DNA of 64,000 bases from Paralvinella palmiformis (GCA_025642065.1 JAODUP010001142.1:1-64000); one strand, 5' to 3'; shown: positions 24,401-35,149, counted from the stretch's first letter. A program made the numbers and translations. The notes: generated by a model not told the origin, from the sequence alone.

Positions 24401-27400
24401 ATCCATGACAACCGTGACCTACAAAGGATGATGACGTTAACATCAGATGGAGCACAGGTTATGCTGGGGGGAAAAACAGGGTAGCAGAAATGTTAAAACT
24501 AGAAATATAACATCTACCAGAGCAGTATTGTGTTGTTCACAGAGAAGACTTGGGGTTCGATGATGCATGGAAGAAAATGCCAAATATGCAAACTTCGGAA
24601 ACTCTGTTAAGTATGGTATACACAATTTTTAATTGGTCATCAGTTTAAAAAGGGAACCTTTTTAGAAAGAATTAGCTAGTGTTACAAAGTGTGATGCATT
24701 ATCATTTGGACCTCTAAATGAAGGCATTTTGCTGTAACTGCTCTGATTAGAACGTTTGACGTATTAGTTCTATTCTGTAAAAAGTAAGAAGGTGAGCAGG
24801 ACTGGAAAAAATCTTAAAATTGATTTATTTGATTTTTTTCAACATTCTCAATAATCTCATAAGAAATAATATGTAATTCTGAAAATAAATAAATATGTGG
24901 AATATCATAATAAACCCAAATAGGCTGAACATTTCATTTTTAGCATTACTAAAGAATTAAAGCAAAGCTGTTATGTACAAATTTAAACGTTATTTAAAAA
25001 TACATACAGTTAAATCAAGCATAATCTGAAAAAATCATGTCGATTCAATCAATTATTTAATCAATTTAATTAAATCAACGCCAACCCTGAAAGTGAGTGC
25101 AATGGTCTAGTAGTAGTAAGTACCATCTTGAGGTTCCAATTGATCCACAATATATAGAATTATACCTAGTATTCTTGATGAGTTGCACAGTATTATTGCT
25201 TTTAAGTTCTAGCACTAGTTTTGTTTTTTTGTAGTAAAATTATCATTATTTGTTATTACTGTATGTTTGCCTTTAGGTTACACTTCAGTGTATTTATTGA
25301 TAATCTAAGTACACAATGCAAAATTCCTTTTTATTGAAAACATGTCTGGATGAGCTCCATTAAAGTTTGAATATGGTGCATTAACTTTGAATTTAAAATA
25401 TTTCTGCTCAAAGGTTCCCATTACTGATTGGGAAGAATTAGAGGGAACATTAGGGGTAACAGAGCTTTAAGGCTGTAACAGCAGAAAACTCAATCGAAGT
25501 TAATTAATTTATAACAAATCGATGATAAATCAAAGCAACAAAGATTTGAACCTGATATTTACTGACCATAAACTACACTAGAGAAGTGAATAGTGTTTTT
25601 CTTTCCCTAGGTACTGAACTGACCTGAAAAAATCAATCATATAGGGGTTGTGACCACATTAATGGATTGGTCACAGAAGATTGGTAACCTCCCAATCACT
25701 TTTTACTAAAATCAATAATTTAATCAGTGCAACAGAATACCAATTCTATTATGACTTTATAACAAAATTGCCGAATATCTGAAACATAACCATTCCCATT
25801 ATTTGAGTGCTTCTAAAACCCTGATGTACCTCATCTGAACTTATCCCTGTTGGTCTTCACTACCAGAATCTCTTGTGGAATTATGACAAATTATCCAATA
25901 CAGCAATGTCAAGACTAAAAATAACATTTCAAGGCTAATGACTAGAAAGTAAACAACCACATTTATCAATCAAGTGTTAGACACTCTCCTGAAAAGGCAA
26001 CCTCTAATGTGATGAAGTGATGTGAAAGATGAAATACCCTTCAGAGATAACCAGCTGGAGTTTGAATCCAGGTACTAGTGATCTGTTGCCAACTACATTA
26101 CCAGTTAAGACACTTCTATTTGGTTTGTTTAGCCTCAGTGCTAGTTCTACGAGACATCCCACAAATACAGATACAAATCGAATTCGAACTGACAACCTGG
26201 AGATTTGTAGTGCTATATCCTAACCACTACACTAATGGATTGGGTCTCAAAAGGAAAACAGTAATGATGTCATACCTGTCTGTAAATTTCCAGCTCCCTC
26301 CAAGTAAACCTGGTGAGATCTTGGCCAGCCCATATCCTTGTAGCTATCACTGAATACAGTTTGGTGTCATTGAAGAAGTCTACAATGCCTGAAGAGATAC
26401 CAATAACATGAAGTCTGTCAGTAACTTTCATCCTCGAGATAATGGCTTTAATGAAACAATGATATTTATAATATAAAGTTAATAAAAAGTGTACATCAAC
26501 TACTCATGAAAAAAAAACACTTGTTTATGATCTAAACATTTTAAAACAAAAATTCCATTACTTTGCACTAATTGGCAAAAGGTTAAGATTATCGCCTGAA
26601 TATGACAAATAAGTGAATCAAATTCAAACAAAGGAAATGTGACCAATTCGCATTGTTTTCTTTTATTTTCAAGTGTATTTATATATTTTGTTTTCAGGAC
26701 ACTTCTATTTGAAAGGGAATACAGTTAAATGCAAAAACAATTAGGAAGAACTGGAACAATTTAAAACGATTTCCTCAACAAATTTCTTTTGATTTGATAA
26801 CCATTTTTGTTAAACTATTCTAGTTATAATTTCACCTAATCCAAAAAACAAACTGAAACAACATCTGTGGCATCAATATTTCCTTCAAATTACATTTTGA
26901 GCATTTGTTTTTATGTTACAAATACCCTTTCATGCATTTATATTTGAAGGTATGAAGGACTACATGTACCTGTTTTTGTATTAGAATATAATCTGCTGTA
27001 TTTGACCCTAGACATCTGCTCTATATTATTAATTTACAGTAACTCAATTCTGTTGAAATAATGAAGACCAAAGCGATGTATAAATTAGCATACCATCTTT
27101 AAACAGTCTGTAGATTTTGTAAAACTTTGGATAGTCCTCCTTTGCCTTGACCTGGCACCGCTCAATATAGCTAACATATTTCTTGACAATGTAAGTTTTT
27201 AGTCCACCAGGTGGTTTTAGGTGCTCTCCTTTTTCAGAGTTGTTACCTATACTGAAACATCTGATCAAAAAAAAATTAATTATACAATATATGAAATGAA
27301 AGATCTTTAATAATTCTGGCTTAACATGCTCTAACTCTAAGTGACATACTGAAATAAATACCAACTTAATGGGAAGACATTTTGTATGAGTCACATATAA

Positions 27401-28698
27401 CAATAAAACATTACAACTAGACAGTCACCATACACTGTAATACAAATAAATAATTACCAATTATTATTATTATACCAAACTTATAAAGCGCTCTTTTCAA
27501 ACTTAAAGCCTGCTTAAAAGTCCTGTATATAACTTATGAAAAACATATATATAAGATATAACAAATATAATATGACTATTTCATAACAATATATGTATAA
27601 AGCAAAATTGGGATATATAAGACCAACTAAGAAAACAAAAATTAAACACCAAAATGGCTTCAGAACAAATATACGTTTTCAGCAACTTCTTAAACAATTT
27701 CAATGTTTTGGATTCATGAATGTGAGCTGGGAGTGCATTCCATCATTCATAACTCTGTGCCTTGAAATGTTCAAGAACTTTTCATGAATAGGACCATTTC
27801 ATGTTCAAGAACCATTCATGAACTGTTCATGAATTCTGTGCACTATTGAGTTACCTATTATAATATGATGATGAAATATGATGATGATGATGAAAGCTTG
27901 GATAGTTCATGTTTATTATTGATTTAGTATAATAATGCCATAATAATCATGTATATTTAATAAAGCACCCTTACTAGCAGGAGCCATTCAAAGGCACTGT
28001 ACAAATAATATTTAAGTTGTAATATAATAATACCCTAAATAATATGTCTGTAAAAACCCTGTAAGTGATTTAAAGATAATAATTATTTATCTGTGAAAGC
28101 AACCTTGAACAGGTGTGTTTTTACTGATGCTGCCATGGATAACAATACTATCTAGAATTTCATTCCCAGTGATAATATCATAAACATATTGGGAACTTGC
28201 CATGCCCCATAAATATAGCTTAAACAAAAAAACTGCTCATTCAGAGTCCATAAATCAACTATTATGGAGACCTGTAAACACACAAATAACTGGGGGGGGG
28301 GTTAGTGTTTCTGAACAAACAAAAAACAATCTTTAGTTCACATATTTACAAACAAACAAATTTACAATAATTAGAAGTCACGTAGAAAAAATTGTAGAAG
28401 ATTTGAAAAGAAATTAGGAAATTTGTTTTTTTAATGCTACTTCAACGAGATGATTGGAATAAACGCATGCCAATTAATTTAATGCTGTCATGTCCCAAAA
28501 GGCAAACCTGCTCGAGTTTGTTTGTTCCTATTCATGACATAGCCCTGGTAATTCTGTTCCTATTCGAGTAATCAAATATTTACTGCACACAAAATGGAAC
28601 TGATTGTATTAATTAATGATATCATTTTCTATGGCTGATTACAAAATGGCTTTGATACTAAAATGTTTAGCAGATCACAAAACATAATTACTAATGTG

Positions 28699-28733
<35 letters not shown>

Positions 28734-31700
28734 TTATGCACATATCAGTAACTGTTATATGACTGCATCAAAAATATATAGAGAAAGCATGAATTATACT
28801 AGGTTTGTAAACAAGTTTCACCAATTCAGACTATATACAAATAATAAATAACTAATAACTGTTGTTTGTTTGTTTTTTGCTACTTAGCAGTATTATTACT
28901 GATCAAGTAGCTGCCATATTGCAAGCTATCACATTGTACTATCTGCTGTACTTTTCATAATATGTACCAATGCTCTATTGTCTCGATTTGATAATTGTGT
29001 AGACATACCGATAAAATATGCCAACGACACAGTAATTGTTTACAAATTGTGACAAAGCCGACTATAAAACACATACTGACAAAGAGGTAGAAGATATAAT
29101 TTTATAAGGCCAATTATTTTTAAATTCCGTTAATTCTTCCAAAGATTCCTTAATATCCACTACATTGAACAAAATTTTTTTATACTAATATTACACAGAA
29201 AAACAGGCTAACACTGTCAGATATAATCACTGATATTAGTAGTAGAAGTGGGCTGGGTTGCACTAGCAGTGGGCAGGACAACACAGAAATGTTTACAAAT
29301 TTATGTTGTTGTTGTATGTTACACTTAATTTCTAGTGTTAGGTTTTTTCCCTCTAGTTCACTACCAAATTATCTGTCAACTGTAGCTACTTTCTCGGTTA
29401 GGTGAAGGTTATTGCAAAATAGGATTGGCATAGAATCACAGAACTTTATAATACAGTGAACTATCTACATTATATTTGACACAGTGTGTATTGCATCATT
29501 AAATGTTGGACCATAATGAATATTAGAGTCTATGCGCAGAAGTATTGTATTTTGCCATTTTTGTGGATAAATTAATTTCTATTGGAGTATCTATCCCTTT
29601 ACTGGTCCTTTTCAAGGTCATTTTGTCACCTATTAGAATTGGTTTCGTCACCTACTGAAAGTTGTTGTAGTTGTTTTCATCACCATCAGGAATTATTCCA
29701 AAACACATACACCCATATAAAGTTTTTTATTTACTTCATAACATAATGTTAATACATATTATATGGTAATAAAGTATATATATAATGGCATTCAGGCTGA
29801 TTTAAAAGCTATATTTTCACCAACATTATGGTGTTTCAATTTATTTTTAATAATTTCTCAAAGGATAGAACTGCGAAACAAAGGAAATTAGCAGTTTTAA
29901 CCAATTGGCTGACAAGGCGTTTTGTTAGAAAACATGCTATTATGTATAAATAAACGAAGAGCTGTCACTGCTCAATCCGAACCACTGTCACTGCTCGATC
30001 CAAACCACTGAGAATGTGACAATGAACGATACAGAAGTGACTTGGATTAGAATCAAATCTTCTACAAAATGTGGGCAAGACCATTTAACAAATTCTCTTG
30101 GATTTCCATAAACAGTTTCTAAGAAGAGGACCCATGCAACAGATTGGCTCTGCAGTGTCCAAAATGCAGCTATCATGGATAAGGTTAGGGTGAAAGAACA
30201 AGATGGGTTTTTCTCCCCTGATGCACTTGGAACATTCACATCCACCAACTCTCGGCATCACTGCAGCTGCTCAGGTCCAGGGTTACAAAAAATCTTGATT
30301 TTTTTAAAAATCGAATTTGTTTAATTTAAATCAGAATTTGTTTATTTAAATCGATTTTTTAAAATAAAAAACAATAGTTAAATATTTCCTAAGACAAAAT
30401 TAATGAAGACCTTTTTATAATTCATTGATCTTTATCAGTTCAAGAACGTTGGTTTAACAGTTTGTATATGAACACAAGTTTTCCTGTTTTGTCTGTTCCT
30501 CAGTTTGGAGTGTACCAGACCGAATGTAGAAAAAATGCATTCCACACCAGCACTAGATGAAACAGCACCAAGCATCTGTCAACAAAGTGTTAACATTGAT
30601 TTATCCAAATGGCTTTTCTGTGTTTCCCACCAAATGAGGAGTGACACTAGCAATTCATTGGAAAATATGTATGGCTTAAATGGGCCACTTTGACTGCAGA
30701 AATTAATTACCGGAGAAAGGCATGATGCATAATTCTGACTGCAGAATTATAAAGCATCACCAATTTCAGCACTAGACAGGCTTTTCCCCATGTAATGGGG
30801 ATCGATGATACTAGCAAAGTAGTCACATCAGTTAGTGCTTGTTTGGAGCAATAATGCACTTTCCCTGAGACATTCAGTGAATGTCATGTGACAGTTCTTT
30901 CCAGACTTCAACAGCATCACTAATTCTGCAAGTGTCATTTTGAACTTTGTCCAAGGCTATGGTGATGGGCTTCATGTGCTTCAGGTAGTCCTCTGCATTT
31001 CTTTTGATGCTAATATCCTGAACTTTCTTTGATGTTTTAGAGTCGATGTTGTCTCTGTGATCATAACACACTTTTAATTATAATCAATTATAAATATATG
31101 TAAAATTAATTATCTAGCATAAGTAACAATTTATCTAAACTAAAACTTTTTTATACTGCAAGTTAATTGATAAATCCAATGTTTCTAAAATAATCAATAA
31201 AAATAAATACAATAATCGTTAAAAAAACATGATAAAAAATCAAAAAGCTTGATTTTTATCAATGATTTAATTCAAATTATTTAAATCAAACAACCCTGCT
31301 CAGGTCAGAGCCAAAATAAGGAGAGGCCCAGTGACAACCAGTTATTCTAGACTCCCAAATTGTGGAATCAGCGCTCCATGCTGATCTGGATCCAGGGGCT
31401 CCATGCCCATCACTGCCAAAGCCCATGGCTTTGTCTTTAGCTTGAGCAGTGAACAGACAAAGGCAATCTAGTAGACCAAAGCATCCCTCATCACTAGATT
31501 TTGAAGTGAACGAACCAGCGATCCCAGATGGCTTTTTTCATTGCAGATAACGATGTTGGAACTTCACCTTGAACCATGAGACAGCACTTGATGTTTGCAA
31601 CCACTCACCAAATGGAATTCTTGCCACTGGCAAAGTGGTGGTATGTTGATGGAACATTTCACCTGGTTTAACTACTTTCACCCAATTAGTTTTGATTCAT

Positions 31701-33324
31701 AGTTTTGTGACATCGGAGAAAATATGAAGCAAGTCCTTCTTTGTGATGTCTGGGAAGGCAAATTCAGACAAACAACTATGTCGAAGGATGGCACAAGAGG
31801 CTGAACCACGAGCCAACAGTCTCTAAATCTGTATAAATTAATCCAATTGCTACACACAGAGGCCACCTACACAAGTACAGTTAATTTCCATTGGTGTGGC
31901 CTTGCGATATTGTCACCCAAAATGTTGTTAATTTTGACCTGTGCTTTTTCTTTTAAATCATTTAATTCAGCTTAATGTGTGTTTTTCTTATTTGTGTCAA
32001 TTTCTTATATTAGATCTATATGTATCACTACGACACTAGATCTAGTTTATGCAATTTTTACTTGTGCTTCCTTTAATATATCTAGGCTTTATTAAGCCAT
32101 TTTATAGAGTTGTGCATTCTTGTCCCATTTCTGTCAGTTGATGGTTATGTATCTATGAATGATAACACAACTTCAAGTTTTAGTTGGCTACGAAATGACC
32201 TTATTGGGGGTCCGTCAAGCTCGACCCATCGACTTCCGCCCAGGTATTCCAAGTGATTAACATTAAATTAGTTCAAACCATAATGCCAATGGGCCGAGAT
32301 CAACTGGGTATCATAAATATATGTTGATCTCAGCCCATATTGCATTAGTGTTATTTGTAGATGCATGTTTGTATGTCGCCGATCTCGGCCCATGTTGATT
32401 ACTATATATATATTTTTATATAACTATACATATAATTATATATGTATAATTATATAAATAAATATATATATATATATATATAGGGCCTACAGTGTAGTCT
32501 ATTGGAATAATATAAACATCTAACAGTTTATTTTGAATAACAATACTGAATATGTAGGCGGGCATATGCTCAGAGGAGCTGGTGGGAAGAGCAGTCACAA
32601 TTCTCGTATTCTGTCCAGAAGCTGAAGATCTTCTGCAGATCGACTACGGCCCGACTGTATTCCAATGTTTTAATGTATTGAGTGAAACGACTACAACTTC
32701 ATGCACCAACCTTGTTTACACACACAACTCAAATATGCGCAACAACCACAATCTACTCAATGAAATAATGCTAGAGCAACTACTGAACTAGAGCCGACAT
32801 AGACATAATAATTAGACATCCAAGTAACATTTTATTTTTGTACACAAACACATATATTTAATTAGGTCGGTGATTTAATTATACACAACAAAACATAAGA
32901 ATACCACTTTAACAACAAAATAGCCTTAATTAGTTAATAGGTGGGCCGAGGTCGACGCGAGTCTTTTGGGCGACGAAACGACTCGCAATTAGATCTATTG
33001 TTTCAACCCTGTTGTCACTCACGGAAAATACTGATTTATGTGTTATATAAACTTCATTATTGTTTAGATGTTTACATCTGACGACTGCATCAGTGCATGT
33101 TATGGGCATCATAACATGCACTGATGCAGCCATCAGATGTAAATAATAGTCTATTATCGCCCACCTATAACTAGAAAATAAACACAGGATCACGTTTTAT
33201 TCACAATACACAACTCCCGTTATAATAACCAGACGATCTAAGCTAATGAAACTTACCTGGAATATAATATTGGTAATTGGTTCTTTTGTTTTTTATTTAT
33301 GGTGTGTAATAATCGTACACTCAT
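16925..33324 (-). CDS. LETMD1: LETM1 domain-containing protein 1 (LETMD1), complete, eight exons
   Basis: Minus-strand exons 33257-33324, 27094-27260, 26276-26388, 22920-23002, 22590-22776, 21066-21167, 19336-19473 and 16925-17089 total 1023 nt, 340 residues plus stop, with every phase consistent. Vertebrate LETMD1 is about 360 residues. Residues 1-26 form a basic, acid-free mitochondrial presequence (MSVRLLHTINKK...). Next come KKYVSYIERC and the conserved block RFTWRELEIYRQ. A hydrophobic stretch at ~117-150 (APVLIAAPLPAVPYFFYPIC, then YVFPRQLL) is the inner-membrane segment. The C-terminal LETM1/ribosome-binding-like domain includes HFWTEAQKEKFG, HPTVEELLEVKPLF, LHNIDLALIREG and YRGFNAEGQTEAELKTFLKQ. 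LETMD1 is a mitochondrial inner membrane protein linked to respiration and mitochondrial translation. Introns are expanded by transposons. Confidence 0.92.
18466..18535. repeat. Perfect 30-bp hairpin in LETMD1 intron 7
   Basis: The arm at 18469-18498 (ACAAGTCACAATTTGG...) is followed by a 4-base loop TAAT, then its exact reverse complement at 18503-18532. A perfect 30-bp stem with a 4-nt loop implies recent formation or selection. It lacks recognisable transposon ends. Confidence 0.9.
18780..19150. other. Unassigned intronic segment
   Basis: Less AT-rich block in LETMD1 intron 7 with an open plus-strand frame (18783-19094). No domain is recognised and no flanking splice pattern fits. It could be an old repeat. 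Confidence 0.3.
19336..19473 (-). CDS. LETMD1: LETMD1 exon 7
   Basis: Acceptor ACTTTCAG before 19473, donor TCA/GTGAGT after 19336, phase 0 at both ends, 46 codons. Encodes WYLARSLSF, LLHNIDLALIREG and LSMEQLKS of the LETM1-like domain. Confidence 0.92.
20100..20260. repeat. SINE family 2 copy in LETMD1 intron 6
   Basis: Matches 36238-36400 in order: GATTGGTT, GTTTA-CCTGG, CACTTCCGGGACATATGGC, ACATTCCAGAAACAC and a degenerate B box (ATTCAAACTTGG). A tRNA-like end read on the minus strand, as in family 1. The open frame running through it (20107-20655) is not a gene. Confidence 0.6.
21066..21167 (-). CDS. LETMD1: LETMD1 exon 6
   Basis: Acceptor TTAATTACAG before 21167, donor AGG/GTATGA after 21066, 34 codons, phase 0. 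Encodes LEHGRHPTVEELLEVKPLF and NEPFGLSSM, matching the HP-x-x-x-E-L-L region of LETMD1 proteins. Confidence 0.9.
21266..21436. repeat. Compound (CA)n(TA)n(GA)n plus second (CA)n(TA)n
   Basis: CA, TA and GA arrays in order to about 21356, then a spacer of GATAGA/GGGAGGA units and a second CA-TA array at 21398-21435. Lies in LETMD1 intron 5, about 100 bp before exon 6. Confidence 0.96.
21803..22251. mobile_element. Candidate MITE in LETMD1 intron 5
   Basis: Begins GGTTCCCACAG and ends CTGTGGGAACC, an 11-bp terminal inverted repeat around 449 bp. Subterminal regions repeat the motif TTTCCAGGAC in both halves (left: TTTTCCAGGAC twice; right: CATTTCCAGGAC and others). No coding capacity and no clear target duplication. 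Likely a non-autonomous DNA transposon. Confidence 0.65.
22590..22776 (-). CDS. LETMD1: LETMD1 exon 5
   Basis: Acceptor CTCCTTTCAG before 22776, donor AAG/GTTTGT after 22590. Encodes YVFPRQLLCHHFWTEAQKEK and the following helices. YVFPRQLL-x-x-HFW is the best single LETMD1 signature in the window. Confidence 0.95.
22920..23002 (-). CDS. LETMD1: LETMD1 exon 4
   Basis: Acceptor CTGTTACAG before 23002, donor TG/GTAAGT after 22920. Encodes MPSDLLRSAPVLIAAPLPAV and PYFFYPI, the hydrophobic membrane segment. Ends in phase 2 and is completed by exon 5 across a 143-bp intron. Confidence 0.92.
23640..25089 (+). pseudogene. Degraded hAT-type transposase remnant (ZNF862/SCAND3-like) in LETMD1 intron 3
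   Basis: Plus-strand frames, antisense to LETMD1, show pieces of a hAT-like transposase. An N-terminal stretch begins MPKRKCKEK at 23652. A middle part carries HLAKCVKFPKSWHSKNYAFEF. Around 24440-24640 are TSDGAQVMLGGKTG and YCVVHREDLGFDDAW interrupted by stops and shifts; family members read TSDGA-x-x-M-x-G-x-x-x-G and HC-x-x-HR. Its right end, CCAACCCTG at 25081-25089 after AAATC-rich DNA, resembles the terminal repeat of the element at 30278. No left end found. Not functional. Confidence 0.6.
25985..26245. repeat. Dimer of SINE family 1 and family 2 remnants
   Basis: Left half (to about 26095): GATGAAGTGATGTGAAAGAT, CCCTTCAGAGATA, GTTTGAATCCAGG and TGATCTGTTGCC, diverged family 1. Right half: GGTTTGTTTAGCCTCAGTG, GACATCCCACAAATACAG, ATTCGAACTGACAACC and ATCCTAACCACTAC, family 2. 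It ends about 30 bp from LETMD1 exon 3. Confidence 0.6.
26276..26388 (-). CDS. LETMD1: LETMD1 exon 3
   Basis: Acceptor TCTCTTCAG before 26388, donor CAG/GTATGA after 26276. Completes a glycine codon with exon 2 and ends on a codon boundary. Encodes IVDFFNDTKLYSVIATRIWA and RFTWRELEIYRQ. Confidence 0.92.
27094..27260 (-). CDS. LETMD1: LETMD1 exon 2
   Basis: Acceptor TTTTTTGATCAG before 27260, donor GATG/GTATGC after 27094. Encodes CFSIGNNSEKGEHLKPPGGL, KKYVSYIERC and DYPKFYKIYRLFKDG. An alternative acceptor (TTTCAG, exon from 27251) is possible, but it would not join exon 1 in phase. Confidence 0.9.
27455..27530 (-). mobile_element. Probable LINE 3' tail fragment
   Basis: Minus-strand reading GCGCTTTATAAGTTTGG followed by (ATA)n resembles the GCGC-plus-microsatellite tail of the L2-like elements at 44860 and 46730. 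Too short to classify firmly. Confidence 0.35.
27940..28130 (-). mobile_element. 5'-truncated L2-like LINE tail in LETMD1 intron 1
   Basis: Reverse complement of the end of the element at 42590-44860. It shares AAAGCACCCTTACTAGCAGG, AGCCATTCAAAGGC, CTGTACAAATAAT and the 3' coding-end region TTATTTATCTGTGAAAGC. Inserted in the same strand sense as LETMD1. Dead on arrival, as most LINE copies are. Confidence 0.8.
28695..28733. repeat. (TA)n microsatellite
   Basis: AT tract in LETMD1 intron 1. Confidence 0.95.
28980..29110 (+). pseudogene. Possible reverse transcriptase fragment
   Basis: The frame reads DIPIKYANDTVIVYKL, close to the K-Y-A-D-D-T-V-I-V core of some LINE reverse transcriptases, with the second catalytic Asp position changed (AND for ADD). 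Surrounding sequence is too decayed to confirm. Confidence 0.3.
29980..30277. other. Unassigned sequence, left flank of hAT insertion
   Basis: Less AT-rich block continuous in composition with 31299-31900. Together they probably formed one older sequence interrupted by the hAT element. An open minus-strand frame (29988-30248) shows no domain. Confidence 0.4.
30278..31298 (-). mobile_element. hAT DNA transposon copy with perfect 8-bp target duplication
   Basis: Starts CAGGGTT and ends AACCCTG, with AAATC/GATTT-rich subterminal DNA, flanked on both sides by CTCAGGTC (30270-30277 and 31299-31306). The 8-bp duplication is typical of hAT insertion. Minus-strand frames retain the C-terminal half of a transposase: LKHMKPITIALDKVQNDTCR then VEVWKELSHD (about 30880-30980), and near 30480-30550 AGVECIFSTFGLVHSKLRNR, the hAT dimerisation motif. 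Stops and shifts interrupt it and the N-terminal half is missing, so this is an internally deleted, non-autonomous copy in LETMD1 intron 1. Confidence 0.88.
31307..31900. other. Unassigned sequence, right flank of hAT insertion
   Basis: Moderately GC sequence with short frames on both strands and no recognised domain. Probably an older repeat or decayed pseudogene. I could not identify it. Confidence 0.3.
32460..32483. repeat. (TA)n tract
   Basis: Short AT array next to imperfect ATATAATTATATA sequence. Confidence 0.85.
33071..33143 (-). repeat. 34-bp near-perfect hairpin in LETMD1 intron 1
   Basis: The arm TTTACATCTGACGACTGCAT... (33071-33104), a 5-base loop and its complement (33110-33143) differ at two positions only. 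Both differences become G-U wobbles when transcribed from the minus strand, the LETMD1 sense direction, so the intronic RNA would form a continuous 34-bp stem. It lies 114 bp inside the intron from the exon 1 donor. Confidence 0.85.
33257..33324 (-). CDS. LETMD1: LETMD1 exon 1 (mitochondrial presequence)
   Basis: ATG at 33324-33322; the upstream ATG at 33329 meets TGA after one codon. 22 codons plus AG end at an excellent donor CAG/GTAAGT. Joining to exon 2 gives AGA Arg and the stretch MSVRLLHTINKKQKNQLPIL, YSRCFSIG: basic, hydroxylated and free of acidic residues, as in matrix-targeting signals, with R-C-F-S as a plausible processing site. Too short for standard ORF calling; chosen by phase and content. 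Confidence 0.8.
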
Positions 33325-33383
33325 GACATCAAATAGATCTACCAATTACTAGATCTAGATCTGTAACCGGCACATATTTTACC

Positions 33384-33391
33384 ATTTCCGG
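33384..33391 (-). promoter_or_regulatory. ETS-like site upstream of LETMD1
   Basis: Minus-strand CCGGAAAT, 60 bp upstream of the start codon. ETS/GABP sites of this type are common in promoters of nuclear genes for mitochondrial proteins. Single-motif evidence only. Confidence 0.3.
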
Positions 33392-33399
33392 TACAAGCA

Positions 33400-35145
33400 T
33401 TGCACGTTTTGGCTGTTTTCAAGAACATGTTTACTAAACTTATTTCTAGGACGTAAATCTGTATACAGAGGGGTTACATATAAAATTAGTTACTAAATTA
33501 TTTGCCTAGATTAAAGTTTCCTTTAAATAGTAACATCTTTGCGTTTTATGTAGCTCACTTCCCTTCTGTTAACTTCTCAATTATTACCAAACTAGTAAAA
33601 TGTTTAACAAGCTTTACCAACGACGGGTTTTTAGAGTGCGTGTGTTTTCTATAAAATGTCTTGATTTAGCTCCATTCATTGTTCTTTAGGATTAAAGCAG
33701 CTATAGTTGCGAACTGAATTTCTGAGGACTTATTTGTAAGCACGCGCCGCAATTTTGTGTGTGTTGACTTTTCGTTATTTTCCATTAATGGTTGTCATCA
33801 AGTTGCTTCTTCAAATGTAAATTGTAATCTTGTTAGACAGACAATGACTGCAAACTAGTGTCAACCGAACACAGATACAATCATACGCTGCTGTTACCTA
33901 TCAAATAGGTGCCTAGCTCCGTGTCCTAACTCATTTGACAATATTTAAGACGAAGCACGATGTTCTGACACCAACTACGATATTGGTGCATTCACATAAC
34001 AGAATATCAGTTTATTTTCGCCAAATAAACGTAGTACAACATAATATGATGCTTTATTTCGTTTCAAAGTGGCACTGTGGCTGTCTACTTTTCACTGTTT
34101 AGTATGGCCTCCCTAATGGGATCTGGTCAAAAGCCCTCTAGGTCAAAAGCCCTCATATATACTTGGATAATAATGTTATATTCGTAGAAATATTTGAGTA
34201 ATATTTTTAATAGTGGCATATAAAAAGTACACGTAGGGTTGGGGTTTAGGGTATTAAACTGAAAGTGATGTTTTTTTTAAACCTAAACCCGTCCTTGATA
34301 GCATGTTTTGAGCGCTAGATGTTTGTTCGTTTGCCACATTACCCTTGAATGTGACCCACATGCTTTAAATGGGATTCAAATCTGGGCTGATCCCAGGCCA
34401 ATCCGCTCTTCTTGAATAAATCGGTGACAACCGTGACAAGGAACGCCATCTTTGCATCATGGATATCGTACATTTGTGGAATGCATGTCTATATGCAATT
34501 TCACTTTATCCAACCGCAACTACACCTACCTATTGGTCAATTCATAGTAATGTCAGGTGGAATAAAATACACTGAAACCGGAAAAGCCAGAACACGACAT
34601 AGGGCACCCCAGAGCTTCTGCCTTGACGGTGTTTCATTGTGGCTGCTGAATATTTCTCAGCAATTAAATCACTAACATACTGGTTGCATAATGGGTTTTT
34701 CCCCGGGACTTAGACTTTTGCATGGTCGATTAATCTGAGAATAACACCTTCCCGTGCGAGAGTCGAGTGGCGATGACATCGGGCAAAGTTCAGTCTGTTT
34801 TTCATCACAGCTAAGTGTCATTGAGACCTGGCTTCCTGGCCGATTTACGCAACTTCAGGCTAAATTCCTAGCTGAGACCTCTGGAAGTAGTACTGAGACT
34901 TATTTCGGTACCCTTTAGGCGTAAAGCAGCATCAATTCTTTTGTGTGGGTTCATTGGTGTGTATACATCGTTATTGCTGTGCGTAGCTTTCTGTGAACGA
35001 TGACCCCTTTTACTATCACGAAAAGTGGATCACTATTGAATTTGACGACGGCGTTCTTCGAGGAATAACATAATTTAGCATTAATACCCCTCTTTCCGAA
35101 TGTCATTATCCACGTAGAGTCACTATTTGTGTCCTTAGAACTTCT
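33400..35145. other. Intergenic, no gene seen
   Basis: No exon or delimited transposon recognised. The pair GGTCAAAAGCCCTCTAG and GGTCAAAAGCCCTCATA at about 34126-34160 is a small tandem duplication. Confidence 0.35.
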
Positions 35146-35149
35146 GTCA

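Noticed and set aside
29988..30248. 86-codon minus-strand ORF as a secreted or membrane protein
   Set aside because: No signal peptide pattern, domain or splice sites; in sequence of uncertain origin beside a transposon.
34225..34310. Telomere-like GGTTTAGGG repeats
   Set aside because: Only isolated words (GGGGTTTAGGGT), no tandem array.
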